Assembly: GCF_030811715.1 (NCBI RefSeq)
Contig: NZ_JAUSRH010000004.1
Span: forward strand, 1-64,000
Length of the DNA stretch: 64,000 bases
DNA from: Sinomonas atrocyanea
GTDB taxonomy: Bacteria > Actinomycetota > Actinomycetes > Actinomycetales > Micrococcaceae
Reading direction: 5' to 3'
The translations under genes were made by a program, and so were the position numbers. The notes below the pieces were generated by a model. That model made no database searches and had not been told where the DNA came from. It saw only the letters and a list, made by a program, of their open reading frames with translations. Of this stretch, positions 1-8,699 are shown one piece after another. Every line of letters begins with the position of its first letter. Position 1 is the first letter of the stretch.

Positions 1-105
1 CGGCGGGGGGGCCGGCCCCCCCCCCCCCCCCCCCCCCCCGCCGCCCCCCCCCCCCCCCGGGGCCCGGGGCCGCGGGGGGGGGGCCCCCCCCCCCCCCCCC
101 TCTCT
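1..105. other. G/C homopolymer tract, probable contig-end artefact
   Basis: The first ~100 bases are almost only long runs of C and G with no A and no codon structure, then change abruptly to normal sequence. This looks like low-quality read ends or assembly noise at a contig edge. No function is proposed. Confidence 0.8.
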
Positions 106-137
106 GCTGTCTCCGTCCTTCTGCAGGGCGGCGCCGT

Positions 138-1025
138 CTACCGCGCCAGGCTCCCGGAGGCGGGGCGCCGAGGTCTCCGTGTCCCCGGGGCCGCGGCGAG
201 CTTGCGCTCGAGGACCTGCGCGACGCCGTCGTCCTCGATGCCCGGGGCGTGCAGCTCGGTCGCGGCGAGCGCCTCGGGGTGCCCCGAGGACATCGCATAC
301 CCCTCGCCCGCCCAGGCGAGCATCTCGACGTCGTTCGGCATGTCCCCGAACGCGACCACCTCGGCGGGCGCGATCCCGAGCGCGTGCGCATACTCGGCCA
401 GCGTCACGGCCTTGTTCACCCCGAGCGGGGCCATCTCGAGCATGGTCAGGTCCACCGCCGAGTGCGTGATCGAGACGAGGTGGGAGACATGGGGCGCTAC
501 GATGCGCAGGTACTCCTCGGCCGTGATGCCCTCGATCTTCGCCATGAACTTCACCACCTCGTCCCCCGGGACCAGCTCGGCGAGGTCGCCGTGGCGAACC
601 TGGTCCAGCAGGGCCCGGTGCCGGGGCTCGGCGAAGGCGGTCTCCATGACGAACTCCGCCGGGGTCTCCGCCGCGAACGCCGTCTCAGGGAAGAGCCCTT
701 GGATGATCCCGCGGACCTCGAGCATCGTCTCGCGGCGGATGGCCTCCGCGGAGACCACAGACATCGTCTCGAGGTCGTAGACGAGGGCGCCGTTCGAGCA
801 GATCACACGCCCGGCGTGCCCGAGCTGCTCGCTCAGCGGCGTGAGCCAGCGCGCAGGGCGGCCGGTGACGAAGACGAGCTCGACGCCGGCCTCCTCGCAC
901 GCGTGCAGCGCCTGGACGGTGCGCTCGGTGATCCGTCCGTCCCGGCGCAGGATGGTGCCGTCGATGTCGCTGGCCACGAGCCGCATGAGCTCGGCGGCGC
1001 CCAGGCCGCCCTCGGTTCCGGACAT
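138..1025 (-). CDS. HAD-superfamily (Cof-type) phosphatase
   Basis: The 295-residue product is a Cof-type HAD hydrolase, which removes phosphate from small sugar phosphates or similar metabolites in the cytoplasm. Motif I is SDIDGTI near residue 19 with the Asp nucleophile and Asp acid/base. Motif II is FVTGRP. A conserved Lys precedes the C-terminal GDMPNDVEML motif that binds magnesium. The length fits the family. The ATG directly abuts the stop of the upstream YbhB gene (TGAATG) and has GAGGT at normal ribosome-binding distance inside that gene. A second start at 986 (MRLVASD) is possible. It is the last gene of a kinase-YbhB-HAD unit, consistent with sugar-phosphate metabolism. The substrate cannot be read from the sequence. 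Confidence 0.9.
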   Translation of the reverse strand: MSGTEGGLGAAELMRLVASDIDGTILRRDGRITERTVQALHACEEAGVELVFVTGRPARWLTPLSEQLGHAGRVICSNGALVYDLETMSVVSAEAIRRETMLEVRGIIQGLFPETAFAAETPAEFVMETAFAEPRHRALLDQVRHGDLAELVPGDEVVKFMAKIEGITAEEYLRIVAPHVSHLVSITHSAVDLTMLEMAPLGVNKAVTLAEYAHALGIAPAEVVAFGDMPNDVEMLAWAGEGYAMSSGHPEALAATELHAPGIEDDGVAQVLERKLAAAPGTRRPRRPASGSLAR

Positions 1026-1553
1026 TCAGCGGACCTCGTAGGTGCAGGTGATGGTCGCAGTCGCCAGCTCATGCGCGGCGATGTCCCGGAGCACCCGCGA
1101 ACCCTTGCTGCGCGGCGTCCCGGGCACGCTGCCGACGTCGAGGGCGTGCACCGTGAACACGTACCGGTGGGGCCCCGAGCCGCGCGGCGGCGCTGCGCCG
1201 ACGAACCCGGTGAAGCCGGCGTCGTTGAGGAGCTCGAGGCAGCCATTGGGGAGGCCGGCCTCGGAGTCGGCCGGGCCCATGCCGTCCGGGGCGCCGCCGG
1301 CGCCCTCGGGCAGCTCGTCGACTTCGGCGGGGATGTTCACCACCGCCCAGTGACAGAAGCTGCCCGCCCGCGGGGCGTCCGGGTCCATGACCGTCACGGC
1401 GAAGCTGCGGGTCCCCTCGGGCGCGCCGCTCCACGCCAGCTGGGGCGAGAGGTCCTGCCCGTCGAGCCCGAAGTACGCGCTCGTCTGGGGACGCGGGAGC
1501 CCGGCGCCGTCCTTGAGGTCCTGGCTCCTCAGCGAGAACTGTCCTTCGCTCAT
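1026..1553 (-). CDS. YbhB/YbcL-family (PEBP-like) protein
   Basis: This 175-residue protein belongs to the bacterial phosphatidylethanolamine-binding-protein family. It shows the family core [20 protein letters not shown], then DPDAP, then CHWAVVNIP, and near the C-terminus GPHRYVFTVHALD. These residues line the conserved anion pocket. The molecular role of bacterial family members is largely unknown. There is no signal peptide, so it should be cytoplasmic. Its ATG overlaps the stop of the upstream kinase (ATGA at 1550-1553), and the HAD gene follows with no gap, so the three are one translationally coupled unit. A paralogue sits at 22201-22737. Confidence 0.88.
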   Translation of the reverse strand: MSEGQFSLRSQDLKDGAGLPRPQTSAYFGLDGQDLSPQLAWSGAPEGTRSFAVTVMDPDAPRAGSFCHWAVVNIPAEVDELPEGAGGAPDGMGPADSEAGLPNGCLELLNDAGFTGFVGAAPPRGSGPHRYVFTVHALDVGSVPGTPRSKGSRVLRDIAAHELATATITCTYEVR

Positions 1554-2488
1554 GACGCTCCTCCTGTGCGGATCTCGGCGCGCGACGGCGGGTTGGCGCC
1601 GGGGCGCGAGACGGTCACCGCGGCGGCGCGCGCGGCGAAGTCGAGGATGCGGCCGAGCTCGGCCGCATCGAGGCGGCGCAGCTCGGGGCGGCGCTGGGCG
1701 CCGTCGAGCTCGCGGTCCACGATTGCTGAGAGCAGCGCGGCCATGAACGAGTCCCCGGCCCCCACGGTGTCCGCCACGCGCACCTTCGGGGCCGGCGCCG
1801 AGGCCTCGCCGTCGCGGCACACGGCCCACGGCCCCTCGGCGCCCCGGGTCACGACCACGAAAGCCGGCCCCTCGGGGCTGCCCAGGCCGAGCCAGCGGCG
1901 CGCGGAGTCGAGGGGGTCCACGCCGGGGTAGAGCCAGGCGAGGTCCTCGTCCGAGGCCTTGACCACGTCGGCGAGGGCCACGAGCCGTTCGACCCTTCCG
2001 CGGACCACGTCGGCATCGGTGGTGATGGTCGGGCGGCAGTTCGGGTCGAAGGAGATGGTGGCGCGGGGCCGGGCCCGTTCCACGGCGCGCAGCACCTGGT
2101 CCGCGCCGGGTTCGAGGACCGCGGCGATCGAGCCGGTGTGCAGGAGCGTCGTGGGGCCCAGAAGGCCTTCGAGCCGGTCGCGGAGGCTGGGGAGGTGCCA
2201 GTCGAGCTCGAAGTGGTAGATCGCGGCGCCGTGGTGGTCGAGCTCGGCCAGGGCCACCGAGGTGGGGCTCTCGTCGGGCGGCAGGGCCACGAGCACGTTG
2301 GCGCCGTGGAGGTGGTCGGTGAGCATCCGCCCGTTGGCGTCGTCGCCGTAGCGGCCGATGAACTGGACCGGATGGTCGAGGCGTGCCAGGCCGACGGCCA
2401 CGTTCAGCGGGCTCCCGCCCGGGTGCGACTCGGTGCCGGAGGGGCGGCGGACCACGTCGATGAGTCCCTCGCCGATGACTGTCAGCAT
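1550..2488 (-). CDS. PfkB-family carbohydrate kinase (fructokinase-like)
   Basis: The 312-residue ribokinase/PfkB-family kinase phosphorylates a sugar, probably fructose or a related hexose, with ATP. The N-terminal GGSPLNVAVGLARL glycine motif and the C-terminal DTVGAGDSFMAAL motif, with the catalytic Asp in GAGD, are both intact. The reading frame is open far upstream, but family alignment starts at MLTVIGEGLIDV, so I place the ATG at 2488. A TACCGT box lies 13-8 bases before it, which suggests a leaderless or nearly leaderless message. It heads the kinase-YbhB-HAD unit and is divergent from a sugar porter, so uptake plus phosphorylation of one sugar is a reasonable inference. Confidence 0.9.
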   Translation of the reverse strand: MLTVIGEGLIDVVRRPSGTESHPGGSPLNVAVGLARLDHPVQFIGRYGDDANGRMLTDHLHGANVLVALPPDESPTSVALAELDHHGAAIYHFELDWHLPSLRDRLEGLLGPTTLLHTGSIAAVLEPGADQVLRAVERARPRATISFDPNCRPTITTDADVVRGRVERLVALADVVKASDEDLAWLYPGVDPLDSARRWLGLGSPEGPAFVVVTRGAEGPWAVCRDGEASAPAPKVRVADTVGAGDSFMAALLSAIVDRELDGAQRRPELRRLDAAELGRILDFAARAAAVTVSRPGANPPSRAEIRTGGAS

Positions 2489-2613
2489 GGCATTCACGGT
2501 AGCAGTCGGGGGTGCGGCGCGGGCCGCCGGAACCGAACTGGCGCTCCCGCGCGACGTGGGTCTGGGTGGCCCGACGCGGGAGGCGGGGAGAGGGCTGGGT
2601 AGGGCCCGTGCCC

Positions 2614-2619
2614 TATGGT
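2614..2619 (+). promoter_or_regulatory. -10 box for the sugar porter gene
   Basis: TATGGT fits the actinobacterial TANNNT -10 consensus and would start transcription near 2626, leaving a ~30-base leader with GGAG before the ATG at 2657. The ATG at 2615 lies inside this box and is therefore unlikely to be the start codon. Confidence 0.5.
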
Positions 2620-2656
2620 TCCACTCTGGACCTACTCGAGATTTTTGGAGTCCCCG

Positions 2657-4108
2657 ATGTCCGCTACGGCTGCACCGCACCATCAACCGCGCGCGACGAA
2701 GCTCCCCGCGCTCGTCCCCGGCCCCCACTCGAAGCGGCTCGGCCTCATCGCGCTCGTCGCGACGTTCGGCGGCCTGCTCTTCGGCTACGACACCGGCGTG
2801 ATCAACGGCGCCCTCAACCCGATGTCCGCCGAGCTGGGCCTGACCCCCATCACCGAGGGCGTCGTCACCGCCTCGCTCGTGTTCGGGGCCGCGATCGGCG
2901 CGATCCTCGGCGGGAGACTCTCGGATGCCTGGGGGCGCCGGACCACGATCATCATGCTCGCGGCCCTCTTCTTCGCCGGCACCGTCGCCGTGGTGGCCAC
3001 CTCCAACTTCGAGGTCCTCGTCCTGGGCCGCATCCTCCTCGGCCTCGCGGTCGGCGGCGCCTCGACCGTGGTCCCGGTCTTCCTCGCCGAGCTCGCCCCC
3101 TACGAGATCCGCGGCTCGGTCGCCGGCCGCAACGAGCTCGCGATCGTCATCGGCCAGCTCGCGGCGTTCGTCATCAACGCCGTCATCGGCAGCGTCTTCG
3201 GCATGATCCCCGGCGTGTGGCGCATCATGTTCGCGATCTGCGCGCTGCCCGCCGTCGCCCTGTTCTTCGGGATGCTGCGCATGCCGGAGTCGCCCCGCTG
3301 GCTCGTCGAGAAGGGCCGCAAGGCGGAGGCCCTCGCCGTGCTCAAGACCGTCCGGGCCGGTGACCGCGCGGCGGCCGAGCTCGCCGACGTCGAGCTCGTC
3401 GCCCAGGAGGAGCGCGCGAGCCACCAGATCGGCTGGCGCGCCATCTTCTCGAACAAGAACCTGCTCCGCATCCTGCTCGTCGCGATCGGCCTCGGAGTGG
3501 CCCAGCAGCTCACCGGCATCAACTCGATCATGTACTACGGCCAGACCGTGCTCACCGAGTCCGGCTTCAGCAAGGACGGCGCGCTCATCGCCAACATCGC
3601 GCCCGGCGTCATCGCCGTAGTCGGCGGAATCGTCGCCCTGAAGATGATGGACCGACTGGACCGCCGCACCACCTTCATCACCGGCCTCTCGCTCACCACG
3701 GCCTGCCACGTGCTCATCGGCATCGCCTCGATGGCCCTGCCGGTGGCCAGCCCGATCCGGCCCTTCGTGATCCTCTTCCTCGTCGTGGCGTTCGTCGGCT
3801 CAATGCAGACCTTCCTCAACGTGGCCGTGTGGGTCTACCTCTCGGAGATCTTCCCGCTGCACATGCGCGGCTTCGGCATCGGCGTCGCGGTGTTCGCCCT
3901 GTGGGTCATGAACGGGTTCCTCTCGCTCTACTTCCCCTCGATGGTCGCCGCGATGGGGATCACCGGAACGTTCTTCCTCTTCGCCGTGGTCGGAGCCCTC
4001 GCCCTGGTCTTCGTCATCACCCAGGTGCCCGAGAGCCGCGGACGCACCCTCGAGGCCCTCGAGGAGGACGTCACCACCGGCGCGATCTACCTCGTGCACA
4101 AGAAGTAG
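2657..4108 (+). CDS. MFS sugar porter (sugar:H+ symporter)
   Basis: The 483-residue membrane protein has twelve predicted hydrophobic segments and the hallmarks of the sugar-porter family. These are [11 protein letters not shown] in the first helix, [10 protein letters not shown] in the 2-3 loop, [12 protein letters not shown] before the central loop, [13 protein letters not shown] in helix 7 and [10 protein letters not shown] at the C-terminus. It should bring a hexose, pentose or inositol into the cell with protons. The start at MSATAAPH is chosen because GGAG lies seven bases upstream, while the upstream in-frame ATG is in the promoter. It is divergent from a PfkB-type kinase, so a common substrate is likely but unproven. 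Confidence 0.93.
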   Translation: MSATAAPHHQPRATKLPALVPGPHSKRLGLIALVATFGGLLFGYDTGVINGALNPMSAELGLTPITEGVVTASLVFGAAIGAILGGRLSDAWGRRTTIIMLAALFFAGTVAVVATSNFEVLVLGRILLGLAVGGASTVVPVFLAELAPYEIRGSVAGRNELAIVIGQLAAFVINAVIGSVFGMIPGVWRIMFAICALPAVALFFGMLRMPESPRWLVEKGRKAEALAVLKTVRAGDRAAAELADVELVAQEERASHQIGWRAIFSNKNLLRILLVAIGLGVAQQLTGINSIMYYGQTVLTESGFSKDGALIANIAPGVIAVVGGIVALKMMDRLDRRTTFITGLSLTTACHVLIGIASMALPVASPIRPFVILFLVVAFVGSMQTFLNVAVWVYLSEIFPLHMRGFGIGVAVFALWVMNGFLSLYFPSMVAAMGITGTFFLFAVVGALALVFVITQVPESRGRTLEALEEDVTTGAIYLVHKK

Positions 4109-4112
4109 CAGC

Positions 4113-4152
4113 GCCCGGTCGGGGCAGGCGGCCGCCCCTGCCCCGACCGGGC
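4113..4152 (+). terminator. Strong hairpin terminator after the sugar porter
   Basis: A perfect 16-bp stem (4113-4128 with 4137-4152) closes an 8-base loop five bases after the stop codon. There is no T run, as is common in high-GC actinobacteria. Confidence 0.8.
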
Positions 4153-4172
4153 CGAGTGTCGGCGCCGGTTGC

Positions 4173-4178
4173 TACGGT
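4173..4178 (+). promoter_or_regulatory. -10 box for leaderless transcription of the RelA/SpoT-domain gene
   Basis: TACGGT occupies positions -12 to -7 relative to the ATG at 4185. This is the spacing that places the first transcribed base at the start codon. No Shine-Dalgarno sequence is present. Confidence 0.65.
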
Positions 4179-4184
4179 TCTTGC

Positions 4185-5291
4185 ATGGCCTCCACCTACG
4201 ACCACCTCGACGCCGGGCAGCGCGCCATCGTGGACGCGTCCGTCGCGACGTACGAGCGCGTCCGGCCCATGCTCAAGAGCGTCACGAGGGACATGATCCA
4301 GACCCTCATCTCCATGTTCAAGGACGCCGAGGTGACTCCCCTGTTCGTCACGGGCCGCACCAAGACGGTCGAGTCCTTCCGCGAGAAGATCTCCCGACTC
4401 GACCCGCCGGCCGTGCCGGGGGGCGAGCCCACGCTCAAGTTCCCCGACCCGTTCCGGACCCTCAACGACATGGTCGGCGTCCGGGTGATCACCAAGCTGC
4501 CGGCGGAGAACGCGGTGGTGGCCAACCTCATCAAGCGGCAGCGGCAGATCTTCGACTGCCGCGGGGACCGGGAGAAGGCCATCGGCTCAATCGAGTCGGG
4601 CACATACGGATACTCGAGCCGGCACCTGATCCTGCGGACCCTCCAGAACGACACCGTGCGCGCCTACCAGGCCGTCTTCAACCCGGAGCTGCCAGCCAAC
4701 GGCTCGTACTTCTTCGAGTGCCAGATCCGCACCGTCTTCGCGCACGCGTGGAGCGAGATCGAGCACGACATCCGCTTCAAGGGCGAGGACCCGAGGGCCT
4801 GGAGCCCCCAGTTCGACCGCCAGTTCACGGCCACGGCGGCCATGCTCGAGGTCGTCGAGAAGGAGTTCGCAGAGCTCCACGAGCGCTACGAGACCGTGGT
4901 GAGCTTCTGGGACGAGGGCGGAGAGGGCGCCGCCCCGCTCACCCCCGAGCGGATCCGCGAGGTCTGGCAGACGCTCCTGCCGCACGTGGACCGGAAGATC
5001 GACGACGACTGGGGCTGGGCGGCCGAGCTCTTGGCCGCCCACCGGCTCGCGGAGACGCGCCAGCTCGTCGAGCTGATCGACGCCGAGCGGATCACCGACG
5101 TCCGCAAGGCCCTCGACCACCGGTACTCCCCCGGCCCCGACCGGCTCCTCGACGACCTCCTGCTGTGGCGCTACGGCCGGGAGCACATCGAGCTCACCGC
5201 GGAGCCGGCCGACGTCGAGCCCCACCCGCGGCGGGACTCCCTCCAGCGGCGGCTCAAGCAGATCGAGCGCTACCGGCTGACCGGCCGGTAG
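4185..5291 (+). CDS. RelA/SpoT synthetase-domain protein with C-terminal extension
   Basis: The 368-residue protein carries a (p)ppGpp-synthetase fold of the small-alarmone-synthetase kind over about residues 40-205. It shows the family signatures LNDMVGVRVI, GYSSRHL and ECQIRTVFAHAWSEIEHD, which contribute GTP and magnesium contacts. It has no HD hydrolase domain and no TGS/ACT domains, so it is not the housekeeping bifunctional Rel. About 160 residues follow the synthetase domain, rich in charged helices and ending WRYGREHIELT and LKQIERYRL. I do not recognise this part, and small alarmone synthetases usually lack it. It stands alone between two terminators and appears to be transcribed leaderless. 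Pyrophosphokinase activity is inferred from the motifs. Confidence 0.88.
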   Translation: MASTYDHLDAGQRAIVDASVATYERVRPMLKSVTRDMIQTLISMFKDAEVTPLFVTGRTKTVESFREKISRLDPPAVPGGEPTLKFPDPFRTLNDMVGVRVITKLPAENAVVANLIKRQRQIFDCRGDREKAIGSIESGTYGYSSRHLILRTLQNDTVRAYQAVFNPELPANGSYFFECQIRTVFAHAWSEIEHDIRFKGEDPRAWSPQFDRQFTATAAMLEVVEKEFAELHERYETVVSFWDEGGEGAAPLTPERIREVWQTLLPHVDRKIDDDWGWAAELLAAHRLAETRQLVELIDAERITDVRKALDHRYSPGPDRLLDDLLLWRYGREHIELTAEPADVEPHPRRDSLQRRLKQIERYRLTGR

Positions 5292-5300
5292 GAACTGCCG

Positions 5301-5351
5301 CGACGACGGCGCCGGGCGGCCCGCCCGCACGAGGGGGCGCCCGGCGTCGTC
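5301..5351. terminator. Bidirectional hairpin terminator between convergent genes
   Basis: The arms gacgacggcgccgggcg and cgcccggcgtcgtc pair with a small bulge. The hairpin lies between the RelA/SpoT-domain gene and the convergent S53 protease gene. Confidence 0.6.
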
Positions 5352-5375
5352 CGCGGTGCCGGCTCGTCGCCGCGG

Positions 5376-6977
5376 CTACAAGGAGGGCTGGCCGCCCAGG
5401 GCCGCCAGGAGCGCGGTGCCGTTCGGGGAGCCCAGCCCAGTGCACGGGTCCCACCCCGGGCCCGCGTGATAGGTGCCGTTGCTGCCCGAGGTGATGTCCC
5501 GGAAGGCCCCTGCCTGCGCGTACAGGGCGGGCTGGAGCAGCCCGAAGCGCCGCCCCGTCGCCTGGGCCAGCCGGGCGACGAGGGCTGCCCAGAGCGGGGC
5601 CACGGCGCTGGTCCCGCCGATCACCATGTCGGTCCCGTCCACGCGGACCCGGTAGCCGGTCTGCGGGTCGGCCACCGCGCTCACGTCGGGGACGCCCCGC
5701 CCGTGCTTGGCGGGATGCGGGGCGGGCTTCGGCCTGCGGTGGGCGGCGGGAGCCGACGAGTTCTGCCACGCCGGGGCCGGGAACACGTCGCTGTACCCGC
5801 CGCCGGTCGCGGACGTGGTGGGCGAGTCGTTCCAGACGGTCTCGGACGTGATGGTCCCGGACGCGGCGTCGGCGACCAGGCGGGTGCCGCCGCATGCGAG
5901 GGCATGGGGGCTCGAGGCGGGGAAGTCTGCGTGGTCCTTGCCGTCGCCCACCCCGTCGGTGCTGCCGCGATCGCCGGCCGCCGCGGTGACGGTGACGCCG
6001 AGGGCGGCCGCGTCGGCGAGCGCCTGGTCCATGGCGTTGCGGGCCTGGGCGGTCCAGGCGTCCTCGCTCTGGCCCCAGCTGATGCTCACGGCGCACGGGG
6101 CGGGGGTGGCGTGCGAGGCCCGCACGAGCGCATCGAGGAAGCCGGCGTCCGTGTTCGGCCCGAAGTAGACCACGATCGTGGACCCCGGGGCGAGGGCGCC
6201 CACCACCTCCACGTCCAGCAGCACCTCCCCGTCTGCGCCCTGGGGGTCCTGGCCGGGCTGGTTCTCGGCGCCGTCCACCCCGACGGCGGTGACGGTGGGC
6301 GTGGCGAGGCCGAGGCCCCCGAAGTAGGCGTCCAGGTCGGCCTGCCCGAAGCCGCCGCCGAGCTCGAGGATCGCCACCGTCTGGCCCGCACCGTCGGTCC
6401 CGGCGGGAAAGCCGTAGATCCGGCCTAGGTCAGGGGGGCTGTAGCTCGTGCCGGCCGCCGCGCGCGGGATGGCCCGGAACTGGGCCCTCGCCTGGGGGCG
6501 GTCGTCGAGGCCCAGGACCGCCGTGACCACGCCGTCCAGCGAGGCTGGGATCCGCAGGGACCCGGTGCGATGCCGGTGTGCGACGGACTGACCGTGGGGG
6601 CCGGAGCTCGTGACCCTCTCGAGGCTTGTGCCGAAGATCCGGCAGAGCTGCTCGACCGTGCCGGCCAGGCGGATCCTGCGGGAGGCGGGGTCGGCTTCCA
6701 CGACCTCGGCCCCGAGCCGGGTGAACGTCTCCGTGGCAAGCCTGAGGTCCTCGTCGGAGGCGCCGTGACGGGCGGCGAGCTCCTGTGGCGAGAGCGGGGC
6801 CTCGCCGGGCTCCGCTGGAAGCGGGGCCTTGCGGCGCAGCACCACGGTGATCTGGATGCGCTCGGCGGGGTCGGCCGCCTGGCGCGCCGCAAGGCCGGGG
6901 GCGGGGGCGCGCTCCGAGCCCTCGAGAATGACGCTGGGCTCCTCGGCAGAGGGCTCGGAGGTGGGCTGGTCGGTCAT
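5376..6977 (-). CDS. S53-family (sedolisin/kumamolisin-like) serine-carboxyl protease
   Basis: The 533-residue proenzyme has an N-terminal activation domain (about residues 40-180, with HGASDEDL and RIFGTSLERV typical of Pro-kumamolisin) and a subtilisin-like catalytic domain. The Glu-xxx-Asp pair of the catalytic triad is in GEVLLDVEVV near residue 250. The serine is in GGTSAVAPLWA near residue 455. The C-terminal calcium site is in the DITSG...GPGWDPCTGLGSPNG segment. No signal peptide or membrane anchor is visible, as in kumamolisin. The protease should self-process in acid and cut peptides. It is convergent to the preceding gene and probably monocistronic. Confidence 0.9.
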   Translation of the reverse strand: MTDQPTSEPSAEEPSVILEGSERAPAPGLAARQAADPAERIQITVVLRRKAPLPAEPGEAPLSPQELAARHGASDEDLRLATETFTRLGAEVVEADPASRRIRLAGTVEQLCRIFGTSLERVTSSGPHGQSVAHRHRTGSLRIPASLDGVVTAVLGLDDRPQARAQFRAIPRAAAGTSYSPPDLGRIYGFPAGTDGAGQTVAILELGGGFGQADLDAYFGGLGLATPTVTAVGVDGAENQPGQDPQGADGEVLLDVEVVGALAPGSTIVVYFGPNTDAGFLDALVRASHATPAPCAVSISWGQSEDAWTAQARNAMDQALADAAALGVTVTAAAGDRGSTDGVGDGKDHADFPASSPHALACGGTRLVADAASGTITSETVWNDSPTTSATGGGYSDVFPAPAWQNSSAPAAHRRPKPAPHPAKHGRGVPDVSAVADPQTGYRVRVDGTDMVIGGTSAVAPLWAALVARLAQATGRRFGLLQPALYAQAGAFRDITSGSNGTYHAGPGWDPCTGLGSPNGTALLAALGGQPSL

Positions 6978-7145
6978 GGCGTTCTCCGTTCGTGGGCCCT
7001 GCCGGGCCCGTCGCTGCGGGAGGGTGCGGTCCGGTATCCGCGACGATACGACCCGCGCGGCCCGCGGGCCATGCCCGGCACCGGCGATTCGTCCGGATGA
7101 CGGGCGCGACTCGTCCGATTAGGTGCCCGATGCAACCATAGGGGG

Positions 7146-8147
7146 GTGACCCCCGCCGTATCCCAGCAGACAGCCCATGCCCCAGCGCCCTCGAAGGCCG
7201 ACCGCGACGCCAAGCTCGCCGTCACCGTCTTCCCCGTCCTCGTGCTCGCCGCAGGCCTCATCGGCTTCCTCGTCCCGGGCCCGATCAAGGCGGCCGCGCC
7301 GGCCGTGCCGTACCTCCTCGGCGTCATCATGTTCTGCATGGGGCTCACGCTCACCCCGCCGGACTTCGCCTCCGTGGCCAGGAGGCCGTGGGCGGTGGCC
7401 CTCGGGCTCGTGGCGCACTACGTGATCATGCCCGGGGCCGGCTGGGCCATCGCGACCGCCCTGCAGCTGCCGCCCGAGCTGGCCGTCGGCGTGATCCTCG
7501 TGGGCTGCGCGCCCTCGGGCACGGCGTCGAACGTCATGGCCTACCTCGCCAAGGGCGACGTCGCGCTGTCCGTCGCCGTCGCGACCGTCTCCACGCTCGT
7601 GGCGCCGCTCGTGACCCCGGCACTCACCCTCCTGCTCGCGGGCTCGTTCCTGCACGTCGACGCCGGGGGCATGATCCTGGACATCGTCAAGACCGTGCTG
7701 ATCCCCGTGGTCCTCGGCCTCGTGGTCCGCGTGTTCCTCAAGAAGGCCGTGGCGAAGGTCCTCCCGGCGCTGCCATGGATCTCGGCGGTCGTGATCGCCG
7801 CGATCGTGGCGATCGTGGGGGCCGGATCCGCGAGCAAGCTCGTGGCCGCGGGCGGGATCGTGCTGCTCGCGGTGGTGCTCCACAACGGCTTCGGACTGAG
7901 CCTCGGCTACCTCGCCGGCAAGGCCGGCCGCCTCGACCGCAGGGCCCGGCGCGCCCTCGCCTTCGAGGTCGGCATGCAGAACTCGGGGCTCGCCGCGACC
8001 CTTGCGGCCGCGCACTTCACGCCCCTCGCAGCGCTGCCCTCGGCGGTGTTCTCGGTGTGGCACAACATCTCCGGCGCGGTGGTGGCGGCGTGGCTCGCGC
8101 GCCGTCCGGTGCCGGAGGCCGAGCAGGTGGCGCACACCGGGCGCTAG
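7146..8147 (+). CDS. Bile acid:sodium symporter-family (BASS) transporter
   Basis: The 333-residue membrane protein has about ten hydrophobic helices and the BASS signatures MGLTLTPPDF, VGCAPSGTASNVMAYLAKGDVALSV (given here in part) and EVGMQNSGLA, which surround the crossover and sodium sites. Bacterial members move organic anions such as bile acids, pantoate or 2-keto acids with sodium. The substrate here is unknown. The predicted start is GTG at 7146, preceded by a G-rich stretch with no clear ribosome site, so the start is uncertain by a few codons. The Dps gene follows 70 bases downstream on the same strand with its own ribosome-binding site. Confidence 0.88.
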   Translation: MTPAVSQQTAHAPAPSKADRDAKLAVTVFPVLVLAAGLIGFLVPGPIKAAAPAVPYLLGVIMFCMGLTLTPPDFASVARRPWAVALGLVAHYVIMPGAGWAIATALQLPPELAVGVILVGCAPSGTASNVMAYLAKGDVALSVAVATVSTLVAPLVTPALTLLLAGSFLHVDAGGMILDIVKTVLIPVVLGLVVRVFLKKAVAKVLPALPWISAVVIAAIVAIVGAGSASKLVAAGGIVLLAVVLHNGFGLSLGYLAGKAGRLDRRARRALAFEVGMQNSGLAATLAAAHFTPLAALPSAVFSVWHNISGAVVAAWLARRPVPEAEQVAHTGR

Positions 8148-8217
8148 GGTTTTGCCCCGCCCCGGGCTGGGGTAAGAGGCCGGTATCCCGATTCGTTCCG
8201 ATGGAAAGGACCCGGCC

Positions 8218-8676
8218 ATGAAGGCTTCCGACCAGCTCGCCCACGGACTGCAGGCGATCCTCGTGGACCTGATCGAGCTGTCCCTCCAGGGCAAGCAGGC
8301 GCACTGGAACATCGTGGGACCGAACTTCCGCGACCTGCACCTGCAGCTCGACGAGGTCGTCGCGGCGGCGCGGCTCCACGCCGACGAGGTCGCCGAGCGC
8401 CTGCGCGCCCTCCACGCGGTTCCGGACGGCCGGACCGCCACCGTGGCCAAGACCACCTCGCTGTCCGAGCCCACCGAGGGCCTCGTGAGCACCTCGAGCA
8501 CGGTCGACGCCGTCGTGGCCGCCATCGACTCCGTCTGCGCCACCGTGCGCGGGGTGTACGACGCGGTGGAGAAGGACGACGCCGCCACCACCGATATCCT
8601 CAACCAGATCCTGCTCCAGCTGGAGAAGCTGTCGTGGATGGTCGGCGCGGAGAAGGCCAAGACGACCGCGCCGTAG
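8218..8676 (+). CDS. dps: Dps-family ferritin-like DNA-protection protein
   Basis: The 152-residue protein is a Dps-type mini-ferritin. It should form a dodecamer that oxidises and stores iron with hydrogen peroxide and shields DNA during stress. The ferroxidase-site signature LQGKQAHWNIVGPNFRDLH is near residue 20, followed by LDEVVAAARLHADEVAERL, which supplies acidic ligands from the neighbouring subunit. The length and four-helix pattern fit. AAAGGA precedes the ATG at normal distance. It is the second gene after the BASS transporter, but a link between them is not evident. Confidence 0.9.
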   Translation: MKASDQLAHGLQAILVDLIELSLQGKQAHWNIVGPNFRDLHLQLDEVVAAARLHADEVAERLRALHAVPDGRTATVAKTTSLSEPTEGLVSTSSTVDAVVAAIDSVCATVRGVYDAVEKDDAATTDILNQILLQLEKLSWMVGAEKAKTTAP

Positions 8677-8699
8677 GGCGCCCCGTCCGGGGGCCCGCC

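Noticed and set aside
2489-3709. Upstream extension of the PfkB kinase frame
   Set aside because: It runs antisense through the sugar porter and has no family similarity. The kinase fold begins at 2488.
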